Assembly (NCBI GenBank): GCA_018266795.1
Contig: JAFDZV010000018.1
Location: 1-34,726 of the forward strand
DNA length: 34,726 nt
Source: Bacteroidota bacterium
GTDB taxonomy: Bacteria > Bacteroidota > Ignavibacteria > OLB7
Direction of reading: 5' to 3'
Positions within the stretch are counted from its first letter, which is position 1; each line of letters starts with the position of its first letter. Shown here piece after piece: positions 16,215 to 24,494 of this stretch. A program made the position numbers and the translations under genes. Below the pieces are notes generated by a model that saw nothing but the letters and a program-made list of their open reading frames with translations, had not been told where the DNA came from and did no database searches.

Positions 16215-16237
16215 GTGCCGGAGTACAACTCCGGCAC
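16215..16237. repeat. Short palindrome GTGCCGGAGT/ACTCCGGCAC
   Basis: Perfect 10-bp arms surround a 3-nt loop. The flanking CACAACGGAA and the arm sequence recur at 16880-16902. It belongs to the dispersed family of GGAGT-centred palindromes in this window. Confidence 0.8.
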
Positions 16238-16256
16238 AACGGAACGCGTGCCGAAG

Positions 16257-16278
16257 GTCGCGGAGTGAACTCCGCGAC
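16257..16278. repeat. Short palindrome GTCGCGGAGT/ACTCCGCGAC
   Basis: Perfect 10-bp arms surround a 2-nt centre. It is the near twin of 5887-5908. It lies 19 bp from the 16215-16237 palindrome in the presumed leader of the next gene. Confidence 0.8.
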
Positions 16279-16381
16279 AACATGTACCACCGTCAATTTC
16301 CTGCGCCCGGTCGGCGGGTCACCATGCCCGAACCGGTGCGCTCAATTTCATTCATTCCACCTTTCAATCAAGGAGGTCGCA

Positions 16382-16756
16382 ATGCGACATATTCTGATCG
16401 CCGCCATCGCACTTCTCGTTACTGCCGTTGCGGCGCAGGCACGTGTTGTCACGCTCAACGCCACCGTTCACGACAGCCAGGGGAATCTTGTGACCGGCTC
16501 GCACGATGTCACCATCAAGATCTATGCCTACGCCACGGGAGGCTCGCCTGTCTGGGCGGAATTCCATGCGGGCGTCAGTTTCTCCAGCGGGCAGATCTCG
16601 CTGAGCGCCGGCAGCCTCACCAGCGGAGGTATCCCGGACGGGTATTTCGACGGCACCCATTACTTCACCCTCTCGGTGAGCGGGATCGGCATTGCAGAGC
16701 TTGATCCGAGAGTCAATACAATTGATAACGGTACTACCTGGATCGGCTTCTGGTGA
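16382..16756 (+). CDS. Small secreted single beta-domain protein
   Basis: A 124-residue exported protein with a signal peptide at residues 1-20 (ends VAAQA). The mature part (VVTLNATVHDSQGNLVTGSH through TSGGIPDGYFDG to LDPRV) follows the same pattern as residues 22-122 of the protein at 14215-15201: the QG/GSH turn, the IKIYAYATGG strand, then GGIP and LSPR/LDPR near the end. It is thus that domain alone, without linker or C-terminal domain. It has a perfect ribosome binding site (AAGGAGGT, 4 nt before ATG), suggesting strong expression. No T9SS tail is present, so it is probably periplasmic or released. Function is unknown. Confidence 0.8.
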   Translation: MRHILIAAIALLVTAVAAQARVVTLNATVHDSQGNLVTGSHDVTIKIYAYATGGSPVWAEFHAGVSFSSGQISLSAGSLTSGGIPDGYFDGTHYFTLSVSGIGIAELDPRVNTIDNGTTWIGFW

Positions 16757-16802
16757 GAGCGATCGATTCAATTCAATGAACTGATCCAATCATGTTCTCG
16801 TT

Positions 16803-16830
16803 GCGCCGCTCCGGTTCGCCGGGGCGGCGC
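16803..16830 (+). terminator. Hairpin terminator
   Basis: GCGCCGCTCC (16803-16812) pairs with GGGGCGGCGC (16821-16830), with one wobble, around an 8-nt loop. It is followed by GTTTG. It is placed 46 bp after the stop of the small secreted protein. Confidence 0.65.
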
Positions 16831-16879
16831 GTTTGCATCGAGCCCTGCTTCCCGGCGCCGGCGTTCCGGCTTGGGGTAT

Positions 16880-16902
16880 GTGCCGGATCACAACTCCGGC
16901 AC
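16880..16902. repeat. Short palindrome GTGCCGGA/TCCGGCAC
   Basis: Arms of 8 bp surround a 7-nt loop. The sequence from TGTGCCGGA to CTCCGGCACAACGGAA is shared with 16215-16237, so this is another copy of that repeat. Confidence 0.8.
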
Positions 16903-16937
16903 AACGGAAGATCCAAGCACCAAGCCCAAGAACGCTC

Positions 16938-16962
16938 CTACCAACAACTAACTACTAACAAC
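16938..16962 (-). repeat. GTTAGTAGTTAGTTG low-complexity repeat
   Basis: Read on the minus strand this is GTTGTTAGTAGTTAGTTG followed by TTGGTAG. It resembles the simple repeats at 1601-1621 and 34690-34726 (TCAGTAGTTGGTAG). It lies immediately 3' of the large regulator gene. Confidence 0.5.
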
Positions 16963-16972
16963 GCACTTCCGC

Positions 16973-19900
16973 TCACATCTCACCCGCGCGAACGCGTGTC
17001 ATGAGCTCACTGATGCGCCGGGCCGGGCCGGCGCCGTAGGCGTCGAGCGCCGCCTCGTAGCGATTGAAATAGCTGAACGCCTCGCGCCGTGCGCCGCGGG
17101 CGGCGGCGGAGCGGATCAATGCCTCGTAGGCGCCGTCGTGCAGATCGTCCAGCGCAAGCAGCCGCTCGGCAAGCGGCGGAACGGCGGCGAAGCCGTCGCG
17201 ATCCATCTCCAGCGCTATCAACCGTTCCAGCGCCGTAGCCAGTTCGCCGCGCAGACTCTCGCGCACGGTGTCCACCCACTCCGCATACATTCCCTCCAGA
17301 AAATCGCCGGTGGCCAGATCCAGCGCCGCTCGGTACGCAACGGCTGCCCCGAAGTAGACCCCCTCGCCGTGCAGCCGGTTCCCCTTCTTCACGTTCTCGC
17401 GGAACTCCACCGCGTCGATCGCCACATCGTCGCCGAGTGCGTAGACGCCGTCGCGCTGCTGTACCGTGCTGCTGCTGCCGAGGAACCTGCGGGCATAGGA
17501 GAGCGTTGCGTGCAGATTGTTCACGGCCTTCTCCGAAGGCATGTCCGGCCAGAGCAGGTCCGCAAGGCGGTCGCGGGTCAGTTCGCCGAGCGATCGCGTA
17601 TCGCCAAGGCGCGCCACCACCAGTGCGGCCACCAGCGTGCGTGTCTTCGATTCCAGCTTTGCGCCCACATCGTCCGTCCCCTCGATCCGCAATGCGCCGA
17701 AGGCCCGTAGAATCTGGCGTTGCGGCTGTGCCTCGGGTATAGTTGGAGCGGCCTCACCGGGTTCGCCATCGGCGGCATACGGAGGCTTACCGAGCGACTG
17801 CCGGAACCGCGAGAGACGCGTCTTCGGAAGCAGCTCAGCGAGCAGGTCGAGCTGCCGATGTGCCATGCCGGTTGTCGATTCCTGAATCGCCTTCTCGATC
17901 GACATCTCTACAATGGAGTAGGCCGCATCGTTGAACTCCCGCTTCCGGCCGTTACTTCTCTCCGCACCTTCCAGCAGCATTCGCGCAATTCGGAATCCGT
18001 CAGAGCCTTCTATATCCGTGGGAGATAAAGATTCGGAATAGACTCGCAACACCTCCGGCTCATCCTCGAATGTCGATGCCGCCAAAGTATTGATCAACTG
18101 GAGACGCCGAGCTTGCGGCGAATTTGCATCACTGAACGTACTTCCGAACTCCGACGATATTTCTCCGATACGGCTCAGGAGTTGGTCAACGCGTTCCCGG
18201 TTGCGTGCATCGATGTATGAGCAGAGTTCCTCGCTGGCAAACACGAGCCGATGATGAACTGACAACGACTGCATATTTGCGTTGATGTCTTGAGCAAATC
18301 GTATCGAACGTTGCGGATCACCGAGCCAATTCCACGCTCTTTGAAATACATATCGTGCGAGCGTCGTTTGTAGCGCCGATGAGCGGGCGGGTGGAGGGAC
18401 GGCGTGGAATTCTCGATCGAGAATTCCGAGTTCCTCGATACTCCCTTCGGAAGCTGCCACAAGTGGAAGATGAAAGTAGTTGGAACTGAGGTTTCGATAC
18501 GCAGGATAGCGATCGATCAGTGTTCGCAGTTCCGTGGCATGTTGACGGACATCTTCTACGCGACCAACATTCTGCGCATAGTTCGCCGCATGCAGCAGCA
18601 ACTCGTATTCGGTGAAGAGGTCCGCCTCGCGACGCAGGCGCAGCCCGGTCTCCACCATTTCGCCCGCCTCGGCAACACGCCCAGCCTGCATCATTGCCGG
18701 CAGCAGCACCTTGAACAGAGCGTTCAGCGTCTCGGGGCGCATGCGGTCCATCTCGCCGATGTAGGGCGCGGCCAGGTCCAGACCTTCCGCAAAGTCGCCG
18801 CGGCTGAAGGAGTAAGAGGCCACCAGCCGGATTGCCTCCGCGGCGCCGCGCAGTTCGCGATCGCTCTGCTCGGCAGGGGGCGGAAGCACCTTCAGCAGCT
18901 CATCGAGAAAGCCCTTGGCCCGTTCCGGGTTTCCCTGCGTGAGCGCATCCTTCCAGACCACCACCGCGGCATCGAGCCGTGTCATGCGGTCCTCGGCGCC
19001 GGAAGGCGGCACGTTGCCGATGCGATCCAGGATGGATGCGATCTCGTTCGCGATATCGCGCAGCGCCTCACGTGCGCCGGTGATGTAGAGCCGGTCGCCG
19101 TAGACAGCCAGCGCGTCCAGATACTCTCCGGGCAATGCGCCGTCCTGTGCCGATTCGATAGTGCGAAACGGTTCCAGTGTTGCGTGGCAGAGCGCAACGA
19201 ATGCTTCCGCGTAGATCGGCGAAAGTCTGCGCCCTACGGTCACCAGCCAGGCGAAGAGACGCGGCCGGTCCGCGGCAGGAATCGCCATGGCGTCCAGCGC
19301 CTCCAGCGGCGCAACCGTGTAGAGCTCGCCGGTGCCGCGCGTCAGGATGTCCAGTGTGATCCCTGCCAGCTCCGTGCGCGTTGCGCCGTGCGGCTCCAGT
19401 GCGGTGGCTGCCTTCCAGAGGAGTGTGTGCGTGAACGCAAAGCAGACACGCCCCTCCGTCTCGCGTGCGCCCAGACGCACGGACGGTGTGGAGACGGAGA
19501 CGAAGCCGCCAAGGATCAGGCGCTCGAACGCATGATCGTCCCAGCACCCCGTTCGTTCTGCCAGAGCCCGCAGAAGGTCGCGGTTGAACTGTTCGCCGAG
19601 ATATGCGGCCAGCGCAAGGATATGCTGCTCCGTATCGGGAAGCGATGCAAGCCGGCCGGAGAATCCGTGTACACGATCGCCGATGGCGCGCAGATCGTCA
19701 TCCGGGAGTGAGGCGGAGCGCCATTCCCATGTGCCGTCGGGTGCGGCAATCAGGTGCTCGGTGGCGAGCAGCTCGCGGAATACTTCGCGCAGCGCAAGTG
19801 GAAGCCCGCCGGAAAGGGCCGCGATCTGGCCGAGCATCTCCTCCGGCGGCTGTACGCCGAACAGGCTGGTCACCGCCTCGGCAAGGCCTGCGCCATCCAG

Positions 19901-20545
19901 CGGGCCGATCTCCAGTTCCTGCGGCGGGATGGAGCCGGCGAGAGCGGAACGGAAGGAGCGGAGCGCCGCGTTCTCCACCGGACGCGTCGTGGCTACCAGC
20001 AGCAGCGGAATTTCCTCGATCGCCGCCACGAAGCGGGATAGCTCGGAGGATGAACTGAGGTAGTGAAGGTCATCCAGAATGAGCACAACGGGATAGCGTC
20101 GCGATGCGATCTGTACCGCTTCCACGGCCGCGTCCACGGTTGCAACCGCGCCGTCGCGGTAGATGCGGGCTGCGAGCGGGGCTGCGAGTGCCGGGCGCAG
20201 AACCTCCAGAGCATTGCTGAGCGGGCCCAGTTCTATTCCCTCACCCTCGTACCACTTCGCATGCACCACCAGCGAACGCGACGTTCCCTCGCGCGCGCGG
20301 GACTTCAGTTCATCCAGCAGGCGGCTCTTGCCAACGCCGGCCGGGCCATGCATCCATATCGCACGCGGCTCCCCCTCCAGCAGGCCCGCGAACGCCTCGA
20401 GCACGAGCCCAAGCTCGCGCTCCCGCCCAACGAGCGGCATGATCCCGCGGTTGATGAAATCCCTGATCCTCGGCGACATCGATTCGCTTTGTCCTGTGTC
20501 CTGGCCAACTAGATGTGCGTTGACTGTAATGCGGTAATCTACCAT
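16973..20545 (-). CDS. AAA ATPase - TPR - SARP/BTAD transcriptional regulator
   Basis: A 1190-residue cytoplasmic protein. An AAA_16-type ATPase begins near residue 36 (MPLVGRERELG), with Walker A GPAGVGKS at 67-74 and Walker B VVLILDDLHYL at 153-163. A long helical, TPR-like region follows to about 930. The C-terminus carries a SARP-type winged-helix DNA-binding domain (about 945-1040: ILRAFGALRI, DLLWPDMPSEKAVNNLHATL) and a bacterial transcriptional activator domain (about 1048-1190). In AfsR-type proteins the DNA-binding module is N-terminal; here it is last, a MalT-like order. It is probably a signal-integrating activator with unknown ligand. The start at 20545 has GAGAGGAA; an ATG at 20479 is possible. 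About 17,880-18,580 is much AT-richer than the rest of the gene. Confidence 0.85.
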   Translation of the reverse strand: MVDYRITVNAHLVGQDTGQSESMSPRIRDFINRGIMPLVGRERELGLVLEAFAGLLEGEPRAIWMHGPAGVGKSRLLDELKSRAREGTSRSLVVHAKWYEGEGIELGPLSNALEVLRPALAAPLAARIYRDGAVATVDAAVEAVQIASRRYPVVLILDDLHYLSSSSELSRFVAAIEEIPLLLVATTRPVENAALRSFRSALAGSIPPQELEIGPLDGAGLAEAVTSLFGVQPPEEMLGQIAALSGGLPLALREVFRELLATEHLIAAPDGTWEWRSASLPDDDLRAIGDRVHGFSGRLASLPDTEQHILALAAYLGEQFNRDLLRALAERTGCWDDHAFERLILGGFVSVSTPSVRLGARETEGRVCFAFTHTLLWKAATALEPHGATRTELAGITLDILTRGTGELYTVAPLEALDAMAIPAADRPRLFAWLVTVGRRLSPIYAEAFVALCHATLEPFRTIESAQDGALPGEYLDALAVYGDRLYITGAREALRDIANEIASILDRIGNVPPSGAEDRMTRLDAAVVVWKDALTQGNPERAKGFLDELLKVLPPPAEQSDRELRGAAEAIRLVASYSFSRGDFAEGLDLAAPYIGEMDRMRPETLNALFKVLLPAMMQAGRVAEAGEMVETGLRLRREADLFTEYELLLHAANYAQNVGRVEDVRQHATELRTLIDRYPAYRNLSSNYFHLPLVAASEGSIEELGILDREFHAVPPPARSSALQTTLARYVFQRAWNWLGDPQRSIRFAQDINANMQSLSVHHRLVFASEELCSYIDARNRERVDQLLSRIGEISSEFGSTFSDANSPQARRLQLINTLAASTFEDEPEVLRVYSESLSPTDIEGSDGFRIARMLLEGAERSNGRKREFNDAAYSIVEMSIEKAIQESTTGMAHRQLDLLAELLPKTRLSRFRQSLGKPPYAADGEPGEAAPTIPEAQPQRQILRAFGALRIEGTDDVGAKLESKTRTLVAALVVARLGDTRSLGELTRDRLADLLWPDMPSEKAVNNLHATLSYARRFLGSSSTVQQRDGVYALGDDVAIDAVEFRENVKKGNRLHGEGVYFGAAVAYRAALDLATGDFLEGMYAEWVDTVRESLRGELATALERLIALEMDRDGFAAVPPLAERLLALDDLHDGAYEALIRSAAARGARREAFSYFNRYEAALDAYGAGPARRISELMTRVRAGEM
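18406..18427. repeat. 22-bp perfect palindrome inside the regulator gene
   Basis: Arms GGAATTCTCGA and TCGAGAATTCC are exact complements with no spacer. It encodes GILDREF in the helical middle of the AAA/SARP protein. It lies within the AT-richer part of that gene. Confidence 0.8.
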
Positions 20546-20755
20546 TTCCTCTCGTGCTCCGGCAGGTTGCGATTGCGTCCATCGTGCTCGCGCTTCCGCT
20601 CCGCACGGCGCCGGGGTGAAGCGCCTGTGCGGCGTGCGGCATTGTTCGCGGCACGATACGGAGTCCCGACAAGCCGGGCGGCAACAGCCTGCCTGCCGGC
20701 CTTGCAGCGGCTGTCAGTAGGAACTCATGGTGCCGCGACGCACCCGGAGGGAGCG

Positions 20756-20968
20756 TCAGCCGCCGTCGCCGGCATGATGCATCGCGCATCCCGGGCGGCC
20801 GTGGTACGACGTCCCGCACGACGGGCAGTGAACGTGAACCGGGTTCCGCAGGCCGGTTCCGCAGGCGGGGCATGCAACAAGCAGACGATGCGAGGCGCAC
20901 AGGTAGCATGCGGCGGAGGTTCCGCTGTTCAGTGCCCCGCATTCGGAGCAGCGTGCGAAGGTTGACAT
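20756..20968 (-). CDS. Small double zinc-ribbon protein
   Basis: A 70-residue protein with two four-cysteine zinc sites: C7-x2-C10...C21-x2-C24 (CSEC...CYLC) and C33-x2-C36...C48-x2-C51 (CPAC...CPSC). A short Gly/His tail follows. Double zinc ribbons usually mediate protein or nucleic-acid contacts and are often found fused to regulatory ATPases or cyclases. Here it stands alone 210 bp upstream of, and on the same strand as, the AAA/SARP regulator, so a partnership is possible but inferred. The ATG at 20968 follows GGAAACG; an in-frame ATG at 20980 would add four residues. The intervening 210 bp hold no clear gene. Confidence 0.75.
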   Translation of the reverse strand: MSTFARCSECGALNSGTSAACYLCASHRLLVACPACGTGLRNPVHVHCPSCGTSYHGRPGCAMHHAGDGG

Positions 20969-21089
20969 GATCGTTTCCATGAATAGTTCATCGGTTCCCG
21001 GCGGAACGGCAGAGGGGAACGCTGCGAGTCCGGGTGACCGCGACCCGTTCCGCCGGGAGCATCAACAGCCATTCAAGCTGTGCTCAGGG

Positions 21090-21106
21090 CTTAAAGAGTT
21101 CTTAAA
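21090..21106. promoter_or_regulatory. Direct repeat CTTAAA-N5-CTTAAA, copy 2
   Basis: CTTAAAGAGTTCTTAAA has two identical 6-bp half-sites 11 bp apart, one helical turn, as in OmpR/PhoB-family binding sites. It lies in the divergent region between the zinc-ribbon gene (-) and the permease (+), about 64 bp before the permease -7 element. It matches the site at 15995-16011. Confidence 0.55.
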
Positions 21107-21169
21107 TGTGACCTCGCAGTCACCTGCTACGATGCGTGAGTGGACGGATACCGGGTAGCAACAATCTCC

Positions 21170-21177
21170 TATCTTTG
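21170..21177 (+). promoter_or_regulatory. TAnnTTTG -7 element before the permease
   Basis: TATCTTTG fits the Bacteroidota -7 consensus exactly. No TTG is found about 20 nt upstream, so the promoter would be weak or activator-dependent. The CTTAAA repeat at 21090-21106 could be that activator's site. Transcription from here would give an 11-nt leader for the ATG at 21195, or about 83 nt for the ATG at 21267. Confidence 0.5.
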
Positions 21178-21194
21178 CGACGTTCGTTGCCGAG

Positions 21195-23162
21195 ATGTCA
21201 ATCCCCCGCCTCGCAGGGCTCGGAGTTCCAACGGCAGGATTTGTGGGAGCGTCTGCTCCTGATTCAATGAAGACAGCGGTACTGATTGCCCTCAACGGCG
21301 GTCTTGTTTTTCTCTTTGTCTATCTGTGGAAGAAGAAAAATCTTCTTTCATCGTTCCAGGGAGGTCGCTGGTATCTCTCATGGCTCGCCGTTGGTGTGAT
21401 CACGTTGATGGACGAACTCACGTCCATCTTCTATGCGCCGTCGGAGGCGCACCGGTTCATCGGCGCCAATGCCATCTTCTTCATCGCCGCCACGTCGGTT
21501 GTTGTTCGCCTGCTTTCCACACGCATGACGGAGATCGCGCGCATCCTGGAAAAGCACGGGGTGCGCGGCGGCGGCGTCTACTCCTTCAGCTATCTCGTGC
21601 TGGGGCCCGTGATGTCGTTCGTTGCGGTCTCCTCCATCTTCGTGGACTACATCCTCACGGCCTGTATATCCACGGTCTCGGCGGTGGAGAACGGGCACTC
21701 GATGTTCAGTGCGCATTCACCGTTGTATGTCGACTTCGCCTTCCAGATGGTGGTGATCTGGGGGGTCTGCCTTCTGAACATCGCAGGCATCAAGGAGAGT
21801 GCCCGTTTCACGTTCGGTGTATTCACCGCCGCTGCCTTCATTCTGGTGACGCTGCTCGCGAGCGGCGTGATCGACATGCCCTCCGGCGGCTGGCAGGCGA
21901 TGGCGCACAGCGCCACGAACGTTGCCTCTACGTTCAATACCACCGATCTCTCGGCTCTGTTCAAAGGCGTCGGCGGTATCGTTATCGGCGTCTCCAGTTG
22001 TATCCTGGCTTACTCCGGCATCGAATCCGTTGTACAGACGGCGGGCCTGGTGCGAAGCTGGCGCGATATCCACAAGGCGTATCTCTTCCTCGGCCTCACG
22101 GTCGGCATCGTGACGCCGGTCGTTTCGGCACTCGTTCTCGCACAGCCCTCGATCGACTTCGCGAGTCACGAGGGGGATCTCATCACCTTCTACGCGCGCA
22201 TCCTCAACGGCCCGTGGTTCGCGATCGCCGTTGGCGCGCTGGCGAGCTTCACGCTGACGATGGCGGTGAACACGGCATACGTTGCGTCGGCCGAACTGGT
22301 GGAGCGTGTGGCGCATCGCTACGGGTTCCATTGGATGATCGTGACCAACAGCCGTGGGTCGCTGCATCGCATTCATCTGCTGAATGCCTCGCTGTACACT
22401 GCCGTGATCATCGTCACCAGCGGCAGCCAGACGATTCTGGCGGAGATGTATGCGGTTGGCCTTGTGGCGAGCTTCGTGATCAATATGGGCTCGCTGCTGA
22501 TCTATCGATACCGGCGCGGAACGCTGCACGATACAACGGAGAAGGAGGATTACCACAAGTCGCGAAGCGGAACGCTGTTCCTGTTTCTCCTGTTGTTCGG
22601 ATGCTTCCTCTATCTGGCATACGAGAAGCCGTACGGGCTTGCGATGTGGTCCATGTTCACCGTGATCTGCCTCGTCATCGGCATCCGTGTTGCACGGAAG
22701 CGCGCGCCGGAGATCGCGCAGCGTGCCCAGTCCAACACGCCCATGGAGATGATCCTGTATCTTGCAGATCACGATACAACGCACTTCGACATCTACTTCC
22801 GGCGGCCGACGGAGATGCTGAGCGTTGTGCCGGGGGCGGCCTATGTCTCCTTCTTCTCGCCGCGGCAGGGGATACCGGTGTCGCAGGGGCCGGGGCATTT
22901 CCGGCTGGCGCTGGAGCGGGTGCCTTTGCGCGCTGCGATCAAGGGGATCATCGAACTCGTGCGCTACGAGTTCCCCGATTACACCGTGACCTTCCACTTC
23001 GGGTGGCCGCTCAGTTCGTGGTTCGATCGCATCTCCACCGGCGTGATGGTGCATGGGCTGATGAAGCTGCCGCGTGAATTCCCGGAGTACAACTTCGAGA
23101 TCGAGTACTATCGGTCGCAGGCCCTTCCGCCGCAGGGACCGGAGCCTGGGAATCCGGCCTGA
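21195..23162 (+). CDS. APC-superfamily amino acid permease-like transporter with C-terminal soluble domain
   Basis: A 655-residue inner-membrane protein with about 12 hydrophobic segments between residues 28 and 500, then a soluble C-terminal domain of about 140 residues. APC-type features include the Gly-rich [17 protein letters not shown] in the first half and [20 protein letters not shown], resembling the helix-6 region in amino acid permeases. [19 protein letters not shown] is distinctive. The C-terminal part ([32 protein letters not shown]) is not one I recognise. Substrate is unknown. An in-frame ATG at 21267 ([12 protein letters not shown]) is an alternative start just before the first helix. 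It is followed by purE after 70 bp with a hairpin between. Confidence 0.82.
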   Translation: MSIPRLAGLGVPTAGFVGASAPDSMKTAVLIALNGGLVFLFVYLWKKKNLLSSFQGGRWYLSWLAVGVITLMDELTSIFYAPSEAHRFIGANAIFFIAATSVVVRLLSTRMTEIARILEKHGVRGGGVYSFSYLVLGPVMSFVAVSSIFVDYILTACISTVSAVENGHSMFSAHSPLYVDFAFQMVVIWGVCLLNIAGIKESARFTFGVFTAAAFILVTLLASGVIDMPSGGWQAMAHSATNVASTFNTTDLSALFKGVGGIVIGVSSCILAYSGIESVVQTAGLVRSWRDIHKAYLFLGLTVGIVTPVVSALVLAQPSIDFASHEGDLITFYARILNGPWFAIAVGALASFTLTMAVNTAYVASAELVERVAHRYGFHWMIVTNSRGSLHRIHLLNASLYTAVIIVTSGSQTILAEMYAVGLVASFVINMGSLLIYRYRRGTLHDTTEKEDYHKSRSGTLFLFLLLFGCFLYLAYEKPYGLAMWSMFTVICLVIGIRVARKRAPEIAQRAQSNTPMEMILYLADHDTTHFDIYFRRPTEMLSVVPGAAYVSFFSPRQGIPVSQGPGHFRLALERVPLRAAIKGIIELVRYEFPDYTVTFHFGWPLSSWFDRISTGVMVHGLMKLPREFPEYNFEIEYYRSQALPPQGPEPGNPA

Positions 23163-23191
23163 TGCCGGGCGCATCGGCGATTGGAACAGCG

Positions 23192-23214
23192 CCCTCCGGC
23201 AAGTCCGGGGGGCA
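23192..23214 (+). other. Hairpin between permease and purE
   Basis: GCCCTCCGG and CCGGGGGGC pair, with one G-U wobble, around a CAAGT loop. It ends 18 bp before the purE ATG and is followed by purine-rich AGAGAAGAAAG rather than a T-run. It may be a processing or attenuating structure instead of a full terminator. Confidence 0.5.
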
Positions 23215-23232
23215 GAGAAGAAAGAACGCATC

Positions 23233-23733
23233 ATGAGTAATACACAGCCGCTGGTGGGAATCATCATGGGAAGCAAGACCGATCTTCCCACCATGAGCCA
23301 GGCCGCCGAGGTGCTGGCGGATTTCGGTATTCCCTACGAGATGAAGGTAGTGTCGGCGCATCGCACGCCGCTGGACATGGCGGAGTACGGCCGCACTGCA
23401 CACGAGCGGGGGATTCGTGTTATCGTGGCCGGTGCCGGGGGCGCCGCCCACCTGCCCGGCATGGTTGCAGCGCACTCGCCGCTTCCGGTTATCGGCGTGC
23501 CGGTTGTGGCAACCGTGCTGAACGGGCTGGACTCTCTGCTCTCCATCGTACAGATGCCGAAGGGCGTGCCCGTTGCCACGGTCGCCGTTGGAGGCGCACG
23601 CAATGCCGGGTTGCTGGCCGTTCAGATATTGAGCGTCGCCGATGAACAACTCCGTGGCCGGATGCTGGAGTTCAAGGAGCGGAGCGCCGCCGAGTCGCGC
23701 GCGCAGAACGACGAACTGAACGCATCGGCATAG
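23233..23733 (+). CDS. purE: N5-carboxyaminoimidazole ribonucleotide mutase (class I PurE)
   Basis: Cytoplasmic enzyme of de novo purine synthesis that converts N5-CAIR to CAIR. It has 166 residues, the standard length. Signatures are [13 protein letters not shown] (9-21), SAHRTP (41-46, with the catalytic histidine H43) and [12 protein letters not shown] (66-77). The SAHRTP and LPG context points to the bacterial class I mutase rather than the animal-type AIR carboxylase. No purK is adjacent, so the N5-CAIR synthetase must be elsewhere. The ATG at 23233 gives the normal N-terminus; a longer frame overlapping the permease is not needed. It could be transcribed with the permease. Confidence 0.95.
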   Translation: MSNTQPLVGIIMGSKTDLPTMSQAAEVLADFGIPYEMKVVSAHRTPLDMAEYGRTAHERGIRVIVAGAGGAAHLPGMVAAHSPLPVIGVPVVATVLNGLDSLLSIVQMPKGVPVATVAVGGARNAGLLAVQILSVADEQLRGRMLEFKERSAAESRAQNDELNASA

Positions 23734-24494
23734 CCCGCTCGGTACGGCGCGCATTCAGGCACGTGTGCCGCCGCGAACCCGTCGGTCCGTTCGCCCGGCA
23801 ACTGCGGCGATTGCGCAGCGGTGCGCTGCCTCCATCGTTCCTCTCATCAGCCGCCTGCATCTTCTTCCGCATCGGAACTCGCGCACAGCTCGCGGCCCAA
23901 TTCGCTGCTTCAGATACCACTACAGAACGGCAAGCTTCAGACTTCCGGTGTTCGCGGCGTGCAATCCTGCGGTGCGTCCGCTTCGACTGCGCCGATCGCG
24001 GGGCCGTTGACCGAACGGAGCAGGCACGCGGCGGCTCGGGAGAGGGAGGAGCGGGGGACGGAGCCGCGGATGTATCCACGCATCGCATGCGGTACACATC
24101 GAGCCGTCGCGCGCTCTTTCCGGCTCTCGGCAGGTGAGCCTCCCAACGAGGCCGTTCCGAAACAGCCCTGCGCCCGGTGCGTCTCGCTGTGATACGATGT
24201 TTCGGACACCTCTTCGCTTCGGCGACTCGAGGTACACAAACATGTACTGGAGCGCGGCCGCTGCACACTGTAGTTTGCCTGCGGTTCTGGTAATGATTGC
24301 CCAACGCTCGCTCGACCCCGGCACGTTTGTGGGCACACTGTGCCACACCCAATCCCTTGAGAAATCCCTGACAGCGGTGAACAGCCGCACATGCCGGCCG
24401 TGCTCCCGTCCGAATCATCGAATGCTGCCGTCTGAATCCATGGCGCCGAGCGTGATCCGGGCACGAGCCGGTTTGGACAACGGAGTGCCATGTG
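23734..24494. other. 761-bp region with no gene found
   Basis: All open frames here are short or antisense and show no family pattern, repeat or signal peptide. A near-palindrome, TGTGGGCACA then TGTGCCACA, lies at 24328-24347, about 150 bp upstream of the sigma factor. A small hairpin GCCTC-N5-GAGGC lies at 24138-24152. The rest looks like untranslated or decayed DNA. The 3' end provides GGAG before the sigma gene. Confidence 0.5.

Larger units (their letters stand above)
15940..16381. other. 442-bp divergent intergenic region
   Basis: It separates two divergent secreted-protein genes and holds no credible gene. It contains an 11-bp-period direct repeat (15995-16011), an AT-rich spot inside a G/C-rich inverted repeat (16012-16035), a good plus-strand promoter (16069-16099), and two palindromic repeats (16215-16237, 16257-16278). 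If the promoter is right, the plus-strand mRNA has a leader of about 275 nt that includes both palindromes. Confidence 0.7.

Noticed and set aside
21717-23294. 525-codon minus-strand open frame opposite the permease
   Set aside because: The plus-strand frame encodes a coherent membrane transporter. This frame is Arg/His/Gln-rich with no domain or ribosome binding site.
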